The notes under the pieces: model-generated
Seen by the model: only the letters and a program-made list of their open reading frames with translations
Told to the model about the DNA's origin: nothing
The model's database searches: none
Program-made: the position numbers and the translations under genes
Shown: positions 1 through 7,888 of the stretch, in pieces
Layout of the letters: each line of letters starts with the position of its first letter
Numbering within the stretch: position 1 is the stretch's first letter
NCBI GenBank assembly: GCA_027596945.1
Contig: JADGJH010000820.1
Span: 1 to 14,117 of the forward strand
Origin: Physocladia obscura
Taxonomy: Eukaryota > Chytridiomycota > Chytridiomycetes > Chytridiales > Chytriomycetaceae
DNA: 14,117 nt
Direction: 5' to 3'

Positions 1-207
1 TTATCTAATAAATAATATTTCTATTTCCAATTCTATTAAATATTATTTAACATTTATTCAGCTTGTATAAAACATTTCATTCTTAAATCTAACAAGAAAC
101 AAATAAACCTTAATTTAATGAAGATTTATACTTTTTTGTAATACACATCTCTCACCTCAGAGTTGTGTATACGTCAAAAAACTACACATCCAAACTTCAT
201 CACTCTG
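1..207. other. AT-rich flank, nothing recognised
   Basis: The first 120 bases are mostly A and T without an open frame. The frame of the downstream transposase-like relic may extend back to about 170 (RQKTTHPNFITL). Confidence 0.4.
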
Positions 208-757
208 GTCACAAAATACCAAAATGGGTTTTATGCTGATGCCAAGTGGGCAGCTGTCAAATGATTTGAGAGTTTCCAGCACCACTACAAAAAGGAGATT
301 AGTGATAAGCATTTGAAAGCTATATCAACAGCACATACCAATTCCACTACTCTTAGAGAGATCAAGGTGTGGGTGATGGGGTTTTAGCAGTGGATTGCTG
401 CGCAAGGCTACAGTTTCAAGAATGTAATCAATGTTAATGAGATGCAAATCAAATTACAAAATGACAATTCACAATCAAAAAGGCTTGTCACTCAATTCAT
501 TGAGTGTCTAAACAAGCTTCTTGGAGAGAGAGGTCTATTTGCAATCTGCATTTCATTTGTAACGGCCAGTGGCAAGCAAGTCATGGATGTTTTTGTTATA
601 CTGATGAAATATCTTACCTTATGAAGAAAAGAAACTGCACTGTGAAGACATCACACTGATGTTTTTTGTGTACATTGAAACTGGTTATCTGACAGAGACA
701 CAATGGAAATCTGTTTTGGAAGAGTTAATGTTAAATTTCAGTTGTCAGAGGGTTTGA
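208..757 (+). mobile_element. DDE-transposase-like relic
   Basis: The plus strand reads VTKYQNGFYADAKWAAVK, TGA at 262, then FESFQHHYKKEISDKHLKAI, TTLREIKVWVMGF, TAG at 385, then QWIAAQGYSFKNVINVNEMQ, and further on ICISFVTASGKQVMDVFVI. After a frameshift near 612 it continues PYEEKKLHCEDITLMFFVYI, ETGYLTETQWKSVLEELM and stops. The order N(V/D)xE, then a strand with an xSGxxxxxxxI pattern, then tGYxtexxWxxxLxxxM resembles pogo/Tc1-type DDE transposases, with N in place of the first catalytic D. Family assignment is uncertain; death by two stops and one frameshift is clear. Confidence 0.45.
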
Positions 758-1352
758 TAATGCTTCCAAATATTTTTTATTCAAGCTTTTTTCTAAACAA
801 AGAGAAATAAACACTTTTTAAACATTTTCTTGCACAGTTTTGTTCTCTGGAATTCCAACATGACAGTTTTTCTTTCATTTTCCATTATTTTCTAAAAGTA
901 AGAGAATTTTCATTCAAGTAAAGTTGCCTTCAAACCCATCTTTTGACAAACAACAACCAAAGGCTGTGCTGACTCAGAAAGTACACTTCAATACTGCTTT
1001 TAGCTTGTTGATAGCCAACCTCAGTTGTTGATTATGTGAGTTAATAAATCTTGAGAAGTAATGTTTCCCATAGGGCATAGGTGCCCTACCATTCCAACTC
1101 ACTTGAGAATAAGACTTAGAAGCATGAAATCTGTAAGGATATTAACTCTGTCAACTACACAAGCTGTGCTGTTATGTATGTTTACAGATTGCTGTCTTAT
1201 TTTGAAAAGGGCTCATTCAACCAAAAGCAGTGCTTGTTGTATTCCTGTTTACTTAAAAGCCTTGATGTGCTTTCCAGGCATAGGATGGCCACTTTAAGAG
1301 TTATCATAGAGAAAAAAAAATACTGAGAACAGTAAACCAGATGAAAAAGAAT
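758..1352. other. Intergenic DNA with no supported gene
   Basis: Short open frames on both strands (for example plus 1061-1297) show no family character. It may include body sequence of the SINE-like element at its right end. Confidence 0.4.
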
Positions 1353-1422
1353 GGTTGGCATGGGGATTGATACCAGAACCTTCACCAAAACAGCCAGGTG
1401 GCACCTTGACCATTGGCCTACC
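1353..1422 (-). mobile_element. tRNA-like head, probable SINE fragment
   Basis: On the minus strand, GGTAGGC at 1422-1416 can pair with GCCAACC at 1359-1353 at six of seven positions over a 70-nt span, the length of a tRNA. An A-box-like TGGTCAAGGTGCC and a B-box-like GGTATCAATCCCC lie in the expected order. The T and anticodon stems are weak, so this is not a working tRNA. The sequence after it is T/A-rich, as in a SINE body. No second copy is present in the window. Confidence 0.4.
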
Positions 1423-1976
1423 AAAACTGCTATGACCTGTAATAGAATAAGTATTTTTCACTGATATGGTGACAAATCAATGCTTATCTACATTTTTCAA
1501 ATTTCAAATTCTGTTTTTGTCTTCAAACAACATCAACACAACAACCAAGCACAACCAAGACCTCGTTTTACTTCCATATTATTCCTTTATCATTGCTTTA
1601 TCAATGTTTCAATTATTATCACTTTATTTCATCTTTTTTCTTTATTTTCTTATTTCTTCATTTTTTGCAGTTTTTCTTTATTTTTCTCTTTCTGGAAACT
1701 TCTTTATTTCTATTTCAAATCCAAAACTATACATTCAAAATGCCTGAATGAAAATAAAAAATAATCTTCTTAAAAATACAGATCTTTGTCTCTTAAACCA
1801 CTAATAGAGACTCATTCCATAACATGACCTTTTCATTTACATGTATATATATATATATATAAATTTATTTCTCCTTTTGTATACTAAGAAACTTGATGGA
1901 TTCAAGTTGGAAATCCTTATATGTTTCAAGTGTATGACTTAGCCACAAGTCAGCACTATTCAACAGTTAAATGTGG
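1423..1976. other. AT-rich, pyrimidine-rich intergenic DNA
   Basis: T/C-rich low complexity around 1560-1700 gives long but meaningless plus-strand open frames full of Phe, Ser and Leu. I see no gene. Confidence 0.5.
1844..1861. repeat. (TA)n dinucleotide repeat
   Basis: An uninterrupted run of about nine TA units. Confidence 0.95.
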
Positions 1977-2246
1977 TTTGGACACCTTGGTCTCATACCT
2001 GCTTTGATTTGTGATGATTTTGGCATTCAAAAAACGTTGGACTTGCTTACACTATGTTTCAAGGTTGGTATTGATGGTCTTTTCCTGTCAATCTATGTAT
2101 GTTAACAACATTTTCAATGAGTTCTTGAAACGCTATATTGTCAAGTCCCAGTGAATAGTGACATGTTTAACAAGGAGTACTGGATGACCTATCTGAAGAG
2201 ATTCTTTACTTTTGGGATAGAGAACCCTGAAGTTCTGCAGGCGTAA
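1977..2246 (+). pseudogene. Unrecognised coding-like relic
   Basis: Two stretches look protein-coding but sit in different frames. One reads GLIPALICDDFGIQKTLDLL then TLCFKVGIDGLFLSIYVC. The other reads NSDMFNKEYWMTYLKRFFTF then GIENPEVLQA before TAA at 2244-2246. A linking NEFLKRYIVKSQ lies between them. I do not recognise a family. It may be part of a transposon. Confidence 0.25.
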
Positions 2247-2306
2247 AACAAACCTTGCTTGTAATAGTTGTAACAGTACTTCTGGAAAGAATATTAGTAT
2301 TAACCA

Positions 2307-2811
2307 TTAAAGAAAGCTATACCTGACTACAGCCTCTTGCATACACTTAGCAGATTGATTGATTTGAGAATGTTGCAAGTGTTCATCATCACTTTGATCA
2401 TTTGGATTCCCTATTTCATTATCATTATATTGTAACAGATCTTTGAGTTGCTGTTCATTTGATTCTTGCCAGATCTTTTCATTGTCATCATCATCAGGTT
2501 GGTTGTTCAAGACTATAGTATCATTTTTCTTGTCAATTTGGTGTGCTATTTGTTTTGCTTGAAGCACACTTGGTGTGTAGGTGTGGCCACCAGTGGACTA
2601 TTTTGTGATTACAGAGTTTTTTGAACTTGTTTTTGATGGCATCAAAGTCCCAGTTGTAGCCGAAAGCTACATACTGCACATGTATTTGCTCCCATTGATT
2701 GCCTCCTGCCAGAAGAATATTTTCAATTTTGTGTGAACACCAGTTCTGTCCACATAATTTTACATTTTCACCAACAACTGATCCAGTTTTTGCTGCAGTT
2801 TGTTTTGGCAT
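2307..2811 (-). pseudogene. Myb/SANT-like domain protein relic with frameshift
   Basis: From ATG 2811 the minus strand reads NWCSHKIENILLAGGNQWEQ, then HVQYVAFGYNWDFDAIKNKF and KKLCNHK. The reading then shifts frame near 2600 to STGGHTYTPSVLQAKQIAHQ followed by IDKKND. The W...LL...GG.xWE.V...Y....D...IK.KFKxL..K..TG pattern with a following AKxI..xID helix is a Myb/SANT-like DNA-binding domain of a kind often found in transposon-linked or expanded families. I think it corresponds to DUF6818, but that is from memory. An acidic, Asn/Gln-rich tail follows (QPDDDDNEK). It ends at AVVRYSFL; CAG^gtatag there could be a donor to a lost exon. The frameshift makes it a likely pseudogene. Confidence 0.5.
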
Positions 2812-2997
2812 ATTTGGTTTGATGGTTTTGATTTTTGATTTATTTTTTTCTATTTTGGTAAGATGACTAGATTATGAACCGATACCAAACCACCAACTGG
2901 CCCCAGGACCAAACAAATTTTTGTTTTTGTTTATTTTTGGAAGACTTCTAATGGCAGTTTGGTCTTGGACCACATTTGTTCAGAAATTTTTTGGTTG

Positions 2998-3150
2998 AAT
3001 TTCCCAGCAGGAAACTTATATGAAGATGGACTGTTTCCCTGTAAAATTGTGATCCATAACTCATTTGCTGATATTATGCCCTGTTGCAAGTTTTTGGTTG
3101 AGGTTTTTCATCCAAATGTCACTAAAAATGGTATTCTATTTTACACATGA
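2998..3150 (+). pseudogene. Ubiquitin-conjugating enzyme (E2, UBE2S-like) fragment
   Basis: E2 enzymes carry ubiquitin as a thioester on a catalytic Cys that follows the HPN motif. The frame reads GNLYEDGLFPCKIVI, NSFADIMPCCKFLVEVFHPN and VTKNG. This lines up with the E2 fold core: the Y-x-G-G-x-F strand, the F-P-x-x-P-P-x-x-x-F turn (here degraded) and FHPNV. After NG the frame runs ILFYT and stops, so the catalytic Cys region is absent. No N-terminal helix is seen upstream and no start or introns are evident. The call is a broken copy, possibly a retrocopy fragment; UBE2S is the nearest relative by eye. Confidence 0.6.
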
Positions 3151-3152
3151 GC

Positions 3153-3179
3153 TTTATTTTTCTGAATTTTATTTTTATT
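3153..3179 (-). terminator. Cluster of three AATAAA hexamers downstream of PIF1
   Basis: Minus-strand AATAAA occurs at 3179-3174, 3173-3168 and 3158-3153, about 145-170 nt after the PIF1 stop. It is a plausible poly(A) signal cluster in an A-rich tract, though such runs are common in this DNA. Confidence 0.4.
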
Positions 3180-3323
3180 TTTTATGTTGACAAAAGATTT
3201 GAGCATTCATTGAATTGGGATACCTCACATTTGAATGAACATGTAACTCAAATGTCATTTTTTACTTTCTTATTATTTTTGAAAACAGCTTTAAACAAAA
3301 TGATCAATTCATAAAAATTGATA

Positions 3324-5552
3324 TCATAACATATGCTCATTCCATGCGTCTTTATCTTGCATCTCCGCGTAAAATTTCTTGACAAGGTTATCAACGATAA
3401 TTCCTCCCTTTTCTATATTTCTCGTGATTGCCAGACCGTCCAAACTTTTTACTCGACTCAACCCAACATATGCCTGACCTGCAGCAAACGATAACGGCAT
3501 ATCGATAATCACCGAATCCAGCGTCATCCCTGTTGTTTTGTTTTAGAATTATGAAAAAAATAATAAAATCCGGACCTTGAGATCGATGTATTGTCAAACC
3601 CCAACCAAGCTTCAGTGGTATTTGCCTCCGCATAATCTTCACATCTGGCGACAAGTGATTCTCAAATTCTGCGTATTGGATAACCTGACAGACGCCTTTG
3701 AACTGAACCACAGGTAACATTTCTGCCTTGTTTGAAAGTATATCGCGCGAGCACACATAGCCAACAACTTCACCACGTGAACCATTCACAAGTCCTTTTG
3801 AAACATTCAGGTTTTTTGTTAGAATTACCTGGGCACCGATTCGCAGTGTGAGAGATTTCTCCACTGGCATTTGATTGAATTCCATTGAGAACTTGTTAAT
3901 TAATTCCCATTGTGTTTCATTTTCGGTTATCGACATCACGGTGTCAGCACAACTAAAATTCATTTTTGTTCCAGTGAGTTTTTCGAGATTTTTCCTGTTA
4001 TAGTCTTCTGCATCTTTTTTGAATGAGGAAAGTTTTATTGGCTATGTTTTTAAAGATGAGAGAATAAACAGAAGTTAGAAAAAAAAAAGAAAGGAAAATA
4101 AAACAAGAAACAAGAAAGCAACAAACAAAAACAAACCCTCAATTTATCAGAGTCGAAATTATCCAACTGAGGTTCGAGATATCGAATCATATCATTATCC
4201 CATTCCCCAACTCTCACACGATCCAAAAAATTGACGAACTGCGGGTCAAGTTGTCGAAAACTTTTATCAAGCATCACACACTTCATTCCTTGCTGCCTCA
4301 ATTTCTGCCACACAACGCCGGTAAACACATACGGTGATAGTGCATATTCCATCTCACTTTCAGTATATAATTGAGCAATATTGTTACGGTATATTTGAAG
4401 CGCGGCGCAGTCCCGTTCAATCGGTGGAAGTTGAAAAAAATCACCGCATAGAACAACCTGAGCACCCCCAAACGGCTGATCTTTCGCTTCGGAATCGTAA
4501 AAGTTTTTGGAAGATGATGCTTCGATTTCATTCAAATATTTTGCACCATCATTAAGAATTTTGCCAGGAAGAGTTTCTTTAATGGTCAATTTAGTGTTTC
4601 GAAATTTTTGAATCTTTCGAGCCTTTTCTTCCAAAAAAGTTCGCACGCGGTCGCATGAAGTTTTGTCGCTTTTCAGAGTCCCCATGGCTTTGCTAATGGC
4701 TTCGAAGTCACGTTTGTTAACCATACTGATTTCATCAATGATCAGTACTTGGGTTGTGATAAAATTTGCGAGAATTGCGGGTTTTGCCATGGCACGCTTG
4801 ATGAGTTCAGCGGCGTTGTTAAGTTGAGGGTCTTGCGTCGGTATAAGAGCGAATCGGGATGCAAGTGTTGATCCTTTGATCTGTTTGTTTTTGTTCAGCA
4901 GATAAACAAATGATTCGACGACGAACGTGGGCAGCGGCAATTCCCGTCGGAGCCTGGAAAAAAGAAAAGAGAGTGTCACATGTAAAAAAAGAAAAATAAA
5001 GGAAACAAATCTTACAGTAACTTCTGTTCGAAAACGAGTGGCCGGATTTGCGCGACAGTGTTTAATGAACCGCGTCAAAACTTCAGTTTTCCCAGAGCCA
5101 GCTTTCCCTGCGCAAAGGCGATTAAAAAAACATAACGGAGTAAGATAGTCTTTTCGCGCATTAAGTTCGGCAGCCAAATAACCTGTGAAGTAGACGGACG
5201 CGCCGCTGATCATCAGGCTGAGAAGTGCCTCCTGCTCGCTGGACAACAATTTTTTAGGCCCAGAATCATCTCGCATTGTGGGCTTCGGTGCAAACATCCG
5301 TCCGAGATCATTTGCACCTGAGAGTGTCGCGTAATTTGACGAAGACCAGGCACGACGTTGCGTCTGTATCGGTGCTTGTGCTTTGCCGGCGACGTTGATG
5401 CTGATTTTGTCGATACTGTTGGTGAAGTTGATGGACTGATTGCTTGCGGTGCTCGTTGATATCCGTGCGTATTGCTTTGTTGATATTGGCGGTGGATTAG
5501 CGGCGGTTGCCGAAAAACGACGGCAACTCGAAAGAATTGACGGCGGTTTCAT
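3324..5552 (-). CDS. PIF1: PIF1-family 5'-3' DNA helicase, six exons, complete
   Basis: ATP-dependent helicase that unwinds DNA in the 5'-3' direction and acts on G-quadruplexes, telomeres and mitochondrial DNA. Inferred exons are 5552-5183, 5107-5016, 4953-4927, 4880-4137, 4041-3576 and 3529-3324, giving 634 residues (human PIF1 is about 640). Splicing restores every motif: SSEQEALLSLMISG near 104 (Q-motif region), FTGKAGSGKT at 122-131 (Walker A), APTGIAAAH at 155-163 (Ia), LIIDEISMV at 209-217 (Walker B), PFGGAQVVLCGDFFQLPPI (III), LDKSFRQLDPQF (IV), RIGAQVILTKNL, LTIHRSQGMTLDSV at 560-573 (V) and AGQAYVGLSR at 583-592 (VI, Arg finger). ATG 5552 is the first in-frame ATG after an upstream stop, with A at -3. 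The N-terminus is rich in Arg, Ser and Thr and poor in acids, so mitochondrial import is plausible. Odd points are the 27-nt exon, two 46-nt introns and a ~65-residue insertion between Walker B and motif III. Confidence 0.93.
4927..4953 (-). other. 27-nt PIF1 exon encoding helicase motif Ia
   Basis: Preceded by ttttttccag and followed by gttcgt...aaacag, a 46-nt intron. It encodes exactly APTGIAAAH, and the next exon continues IKGSTLASRF. Without this split, the APTGIAA block and the GSTL block lie in different frames. The other 46-nt intron in the gene (3575-3530) supports such short introns as real here. Confidence 0.75.
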
Positions 5553-5998
5553 CGTTTGTCTCCACTTTCTTTGTCGACAATTCAAACAAACAGTGATCAA
5601 TTGTCTCACAAAAGTGATACTGAACTATGGGAAGTGTTGAACTGCGTTGGTATGGATAGGTAACTTTCTGAAAATTCGACTTGTTTCTTGTTTGAGAAGG
5701 TGGCAAAAATTCTCAGTAGAGTGCGTCAGCTTTTGCACCTTGCAAACGCACTGCGTCATTCGTCCAAGATTTTGACCCTAGTTTGTTTGATGTTGGGCGA
5801 TTCGCAACCTGACCACTGTGCAAGTCATAATGGGGTGGTGCTATGTTCAGTATTCTTCAGAAATTGTCGTCTGCAGAAATTGTCAAACTTGATCGTTAAA
5901 GGCCACAAGCAGCAATACAGGTTGTGTACTGGCAAAAAAATGTTGAAAAAATCATGATGAGAAAATCATACAGTTCTTGAAGGAAAAAGGTTGCAGAT
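5553..5998. other. Upstream region of PIF1, no gene recognised
   Basis: This holds the presumed 5' UTR and promoter of the minus-strand helicase. An in-frame TAG near 5630 on the minus strand bounds the helicase reading frame. An 89-residue plus-strand frame at 5688-5957 has no recognisable family features and is probably chance. Confidence 0.4.
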
Positions 5999-6121
5999 AG
6001 AAATGATTCAGAAAGTTGTTCGCAGCTTCAAGCTGCAAATAATGCTGCCACCAAACTTGCAATTGACAACAACCATGTGGATATTGTTGTTATACTCATG
6101 GCGCATTCACTATTGATTTAA
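5999..6121 (+). pseudogene. Possible ankyrin-repeat relic
   Basis: The plus-strand frame reads QAANNAATKLAIDNNHVDIV and then VILMAHS before a stop. The xTxLAIDNNHVDIVxxL core resembles an ankyrin repeat. No neighbouring repeat or start is clear. At 6230 there is a 3'-splice-like tttgtttccag followed by a 60-nt open stretch (NKLYELLMLIDKIILLL) that could be another piece, but it ends in stops within the microsatellite. This is weak evidence from one repeat only. Confidence 0.3.
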
Positions 6122-6323
6122 AATGCATTGATTTGCTTAAAAAAAAATGTCATAGTCTCAGACTCCGCAATAAAAGTGTATTTTTTTCGGTATTTTTCTT
6201 TAGTCGTTTTCTTTTATTGAATTCTATGTTTGTTTCCAGTGCAACGGCGGCTCAACCGATAATAAACTCTATGAACTCCTCATGTTGATTGACAAGATCA
6301 TTTTACTGCTGGGGGAAATGTGG

Positions 6324-6398
6324 ATAGTAGTGGAGTAGAAGTAATAGAAGGAGTAGTAGTAGCAGTAGTAGTAGTAGTAGTAGTAGAAGTAGAAGTAT
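6324..6398. repeat. (GTA/AGT)n trinucleotide repeat
   Basis: An imperfect run of GTAGTA units interrupted by GAA, GCA and GGA triplets. It is a simple microsatellite in intergenic sequence. Confidence 0.9.
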
Positions 6399-6520
6399 TC
6401 AGAGGAAAGAGGTTCTTTTCACGGGGGACAACAGAACAGAAATGACAAAAATGAAATTTCAAATTTCAAAACAGGAACAGACAACCAAACACAACAGTTA
6501 GGTCTCCAGTCATGTGTCTT

Positions 6521-6740
6521 CAACTTATTGTGCCATTTAACTCATCAAACCACCCTTCGACTCATCACACCAATCTTTAACTCGTTGCTCTGGTCTCTCA
6601 ACCCATCACGCCGCCCTTGAAATTTTCGCGCTGCCTTTCAACACTCATTGCCGTACTTTAACTCGCTGCACTGGTCTCTCCACTCATCGCATTGTTTTTC
6701 AATTTTTCGCACCACTCTTAACTCGCTGCTGTTGTTCAAT
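6521..6740. repeat. Degenerate ~20-bp tandem repeat with 81-bp higher-order period
   Basis: Successive blocks of about 20 bp share the form ACTCATCGCACCNNTCTTTA. Examples are ctcatcacaccaatctttaa (6561), acccatcacgccgcccttga (6601), actcgctgcactggtctctc (6661) and actcgctgctgttgttcaat (6721). About eleven copies are readable, with a likely degenerate tail to about 6800. Four-unit blocks recur: TTTAACTCGYTGCWCTGGTC starts at 6576 and again at 6657, an 81-bp step. The array is more GC-rich than its flanks and contains no open frame. Confidence 0.7.
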
Positions 6741-6844
6741 CTATTTAACTCACATTTAACTCACTGCGTCAGTCTCTTTGCGGTACGCTTCAACCCACAC
6801 CCCTTTTTCTTTCATTGATGCCTTCATCAAAAGTTTTAAAAAAT

Positions 6845-7393
6845 GTATATATATATATCAGAAAATTTAAATGAAATAATAATAATAATAATATTAGTAA
6901 TAATGATTGCTATGCCAGCAGTTTTAGTTTCTCAGTTAGTTTTAATACTCCAGAGCTATAAATAAAACTGTTGGAAATGCAAAAAATTTTCATGGCCAAA
7001 TGCAAGAAAATAATGTGTGAAAGTTGATTATTTTGCCTGTGTGAGATTGAGTGAAATTTTAATCAAAATACGATGAAAATGTAAATAATCCCTTTTCTGC
7101 ACCTTAAATATAATTTTACTTAGCTTTCAATTCAGATAAGAAAGATTAATAGTAATAATAGTAATTGAAAAATACTAATTTATTTAATAAAACTTAGAAT
7201 TTTCTTCATCTTCTCCATTTTCAACCCTTCCAAGATTTTCTGATGCAGCCTGAGTTGCAAGAATGTAATTATTTTTTTTTGCAGGTTACAGACTTTGAAC
7301 AATTACAAACATGTGATTGCAGTTGTCTGTTCAGGTGCTGAGTGGGTGTTAGTTTGCAGTGGTATGGTAGAACTAGCTTTTTTTCCCCTTGCT
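6845..7393. other. AT-rich intergenic DNA, no gene seen
   Basis: It contains an (AT)n tract near 6845-6857, a (TAA)n tract near 6876-6893 and scattered TAATAG runs around 7145-7165. I see no open frame with family character on either strand. Confidence 0.5.
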
Positions 7394-7800
7394 GAAGATT
7401 GGAGTAATACCAACCACTCGCAAATCAATAATTAGAATTCTTGCCAGGATCTTGCTGAATATTGTTTGATTGTACCAACTGCCAACTGCATGCAAAATGA
7501 CCCAGACTTCGATTTGTTGAATGTGCCTTCAGTTTGAAATGTTTCCAAAACCCCATCACAGTTGATGAAAGATAGTCGTGAGATTCGGGGAAGTCACTTG
7601 TATTCACCTTGAAGAAGTAGTTTTTCACCCTGCAATGCATATCTGCAGCAGCAAAGCATCTTCTGATTGTCAAATGAAACTTCATCAAGAAAAACAATAT
7701 TGCTTGGGGACCAATTTACTGAATTTAGCTCATGAATAAATCGCATAATTTCTGCATTTTTAATATGCATTGCACGTTGCTCCAGTGATTTCCAAGTAAA
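7394..7800 (-). mobile_element. Tc1/mariner-like transposase relic (DDE domain)
   Basis: The minus strand reads TWKSLEQRAMHIKNAEIMRF, then NIVFLDEVSFDN around the first catalytic Asp, then RYALQGEKLLLQGEYK and an in-frame TGA. It resumes with LPRISRLSF, GVLETFQTEGTFNKS and, in other frames, QQDPGKNS and DLRVVGITPIF. This order matches the DDE_3-type transposases of Tc1/mariner-like elements. Stops, at least two frameshifts and loss of the segment carrying the second Asp (expected between GKNS and the LRxxGI block) show it is dead. No terminal inverted repeats were identified. It lies directly downstream of the TIR fragment on the same strand. Confidence 0.65.
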
Positions 7801-7888
7801 GTTTGCACAATATAATTAGTATTTTCTCATTTTTAATTTTTTTCTCACAATTGTTGATTTTAACACCCAGGTGTAACACTGTTACAAT

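Noticed and set aside
1466..1764. Plus-strand open frames rich in Phe, Leu and Ser that resemble a membrane protein
   Set aside because: They come from a T/C-rich low-complexity tract; two overlapping frames look equally hydrophobic and no family pattern is present.
4470..4650. Treating the PIF1 insertion as a 171-nt in-frame intron
   Set aside because: The GT and AG are in phase, but there is no pyrimidine tract before gatcag and the segment is charged, soluble-looking coding sequence.
6521..6740. CRISPR-like array
   Set aside because: The units are contiguous and degenerate without unique spacers, and the DNA is eukaryotic.
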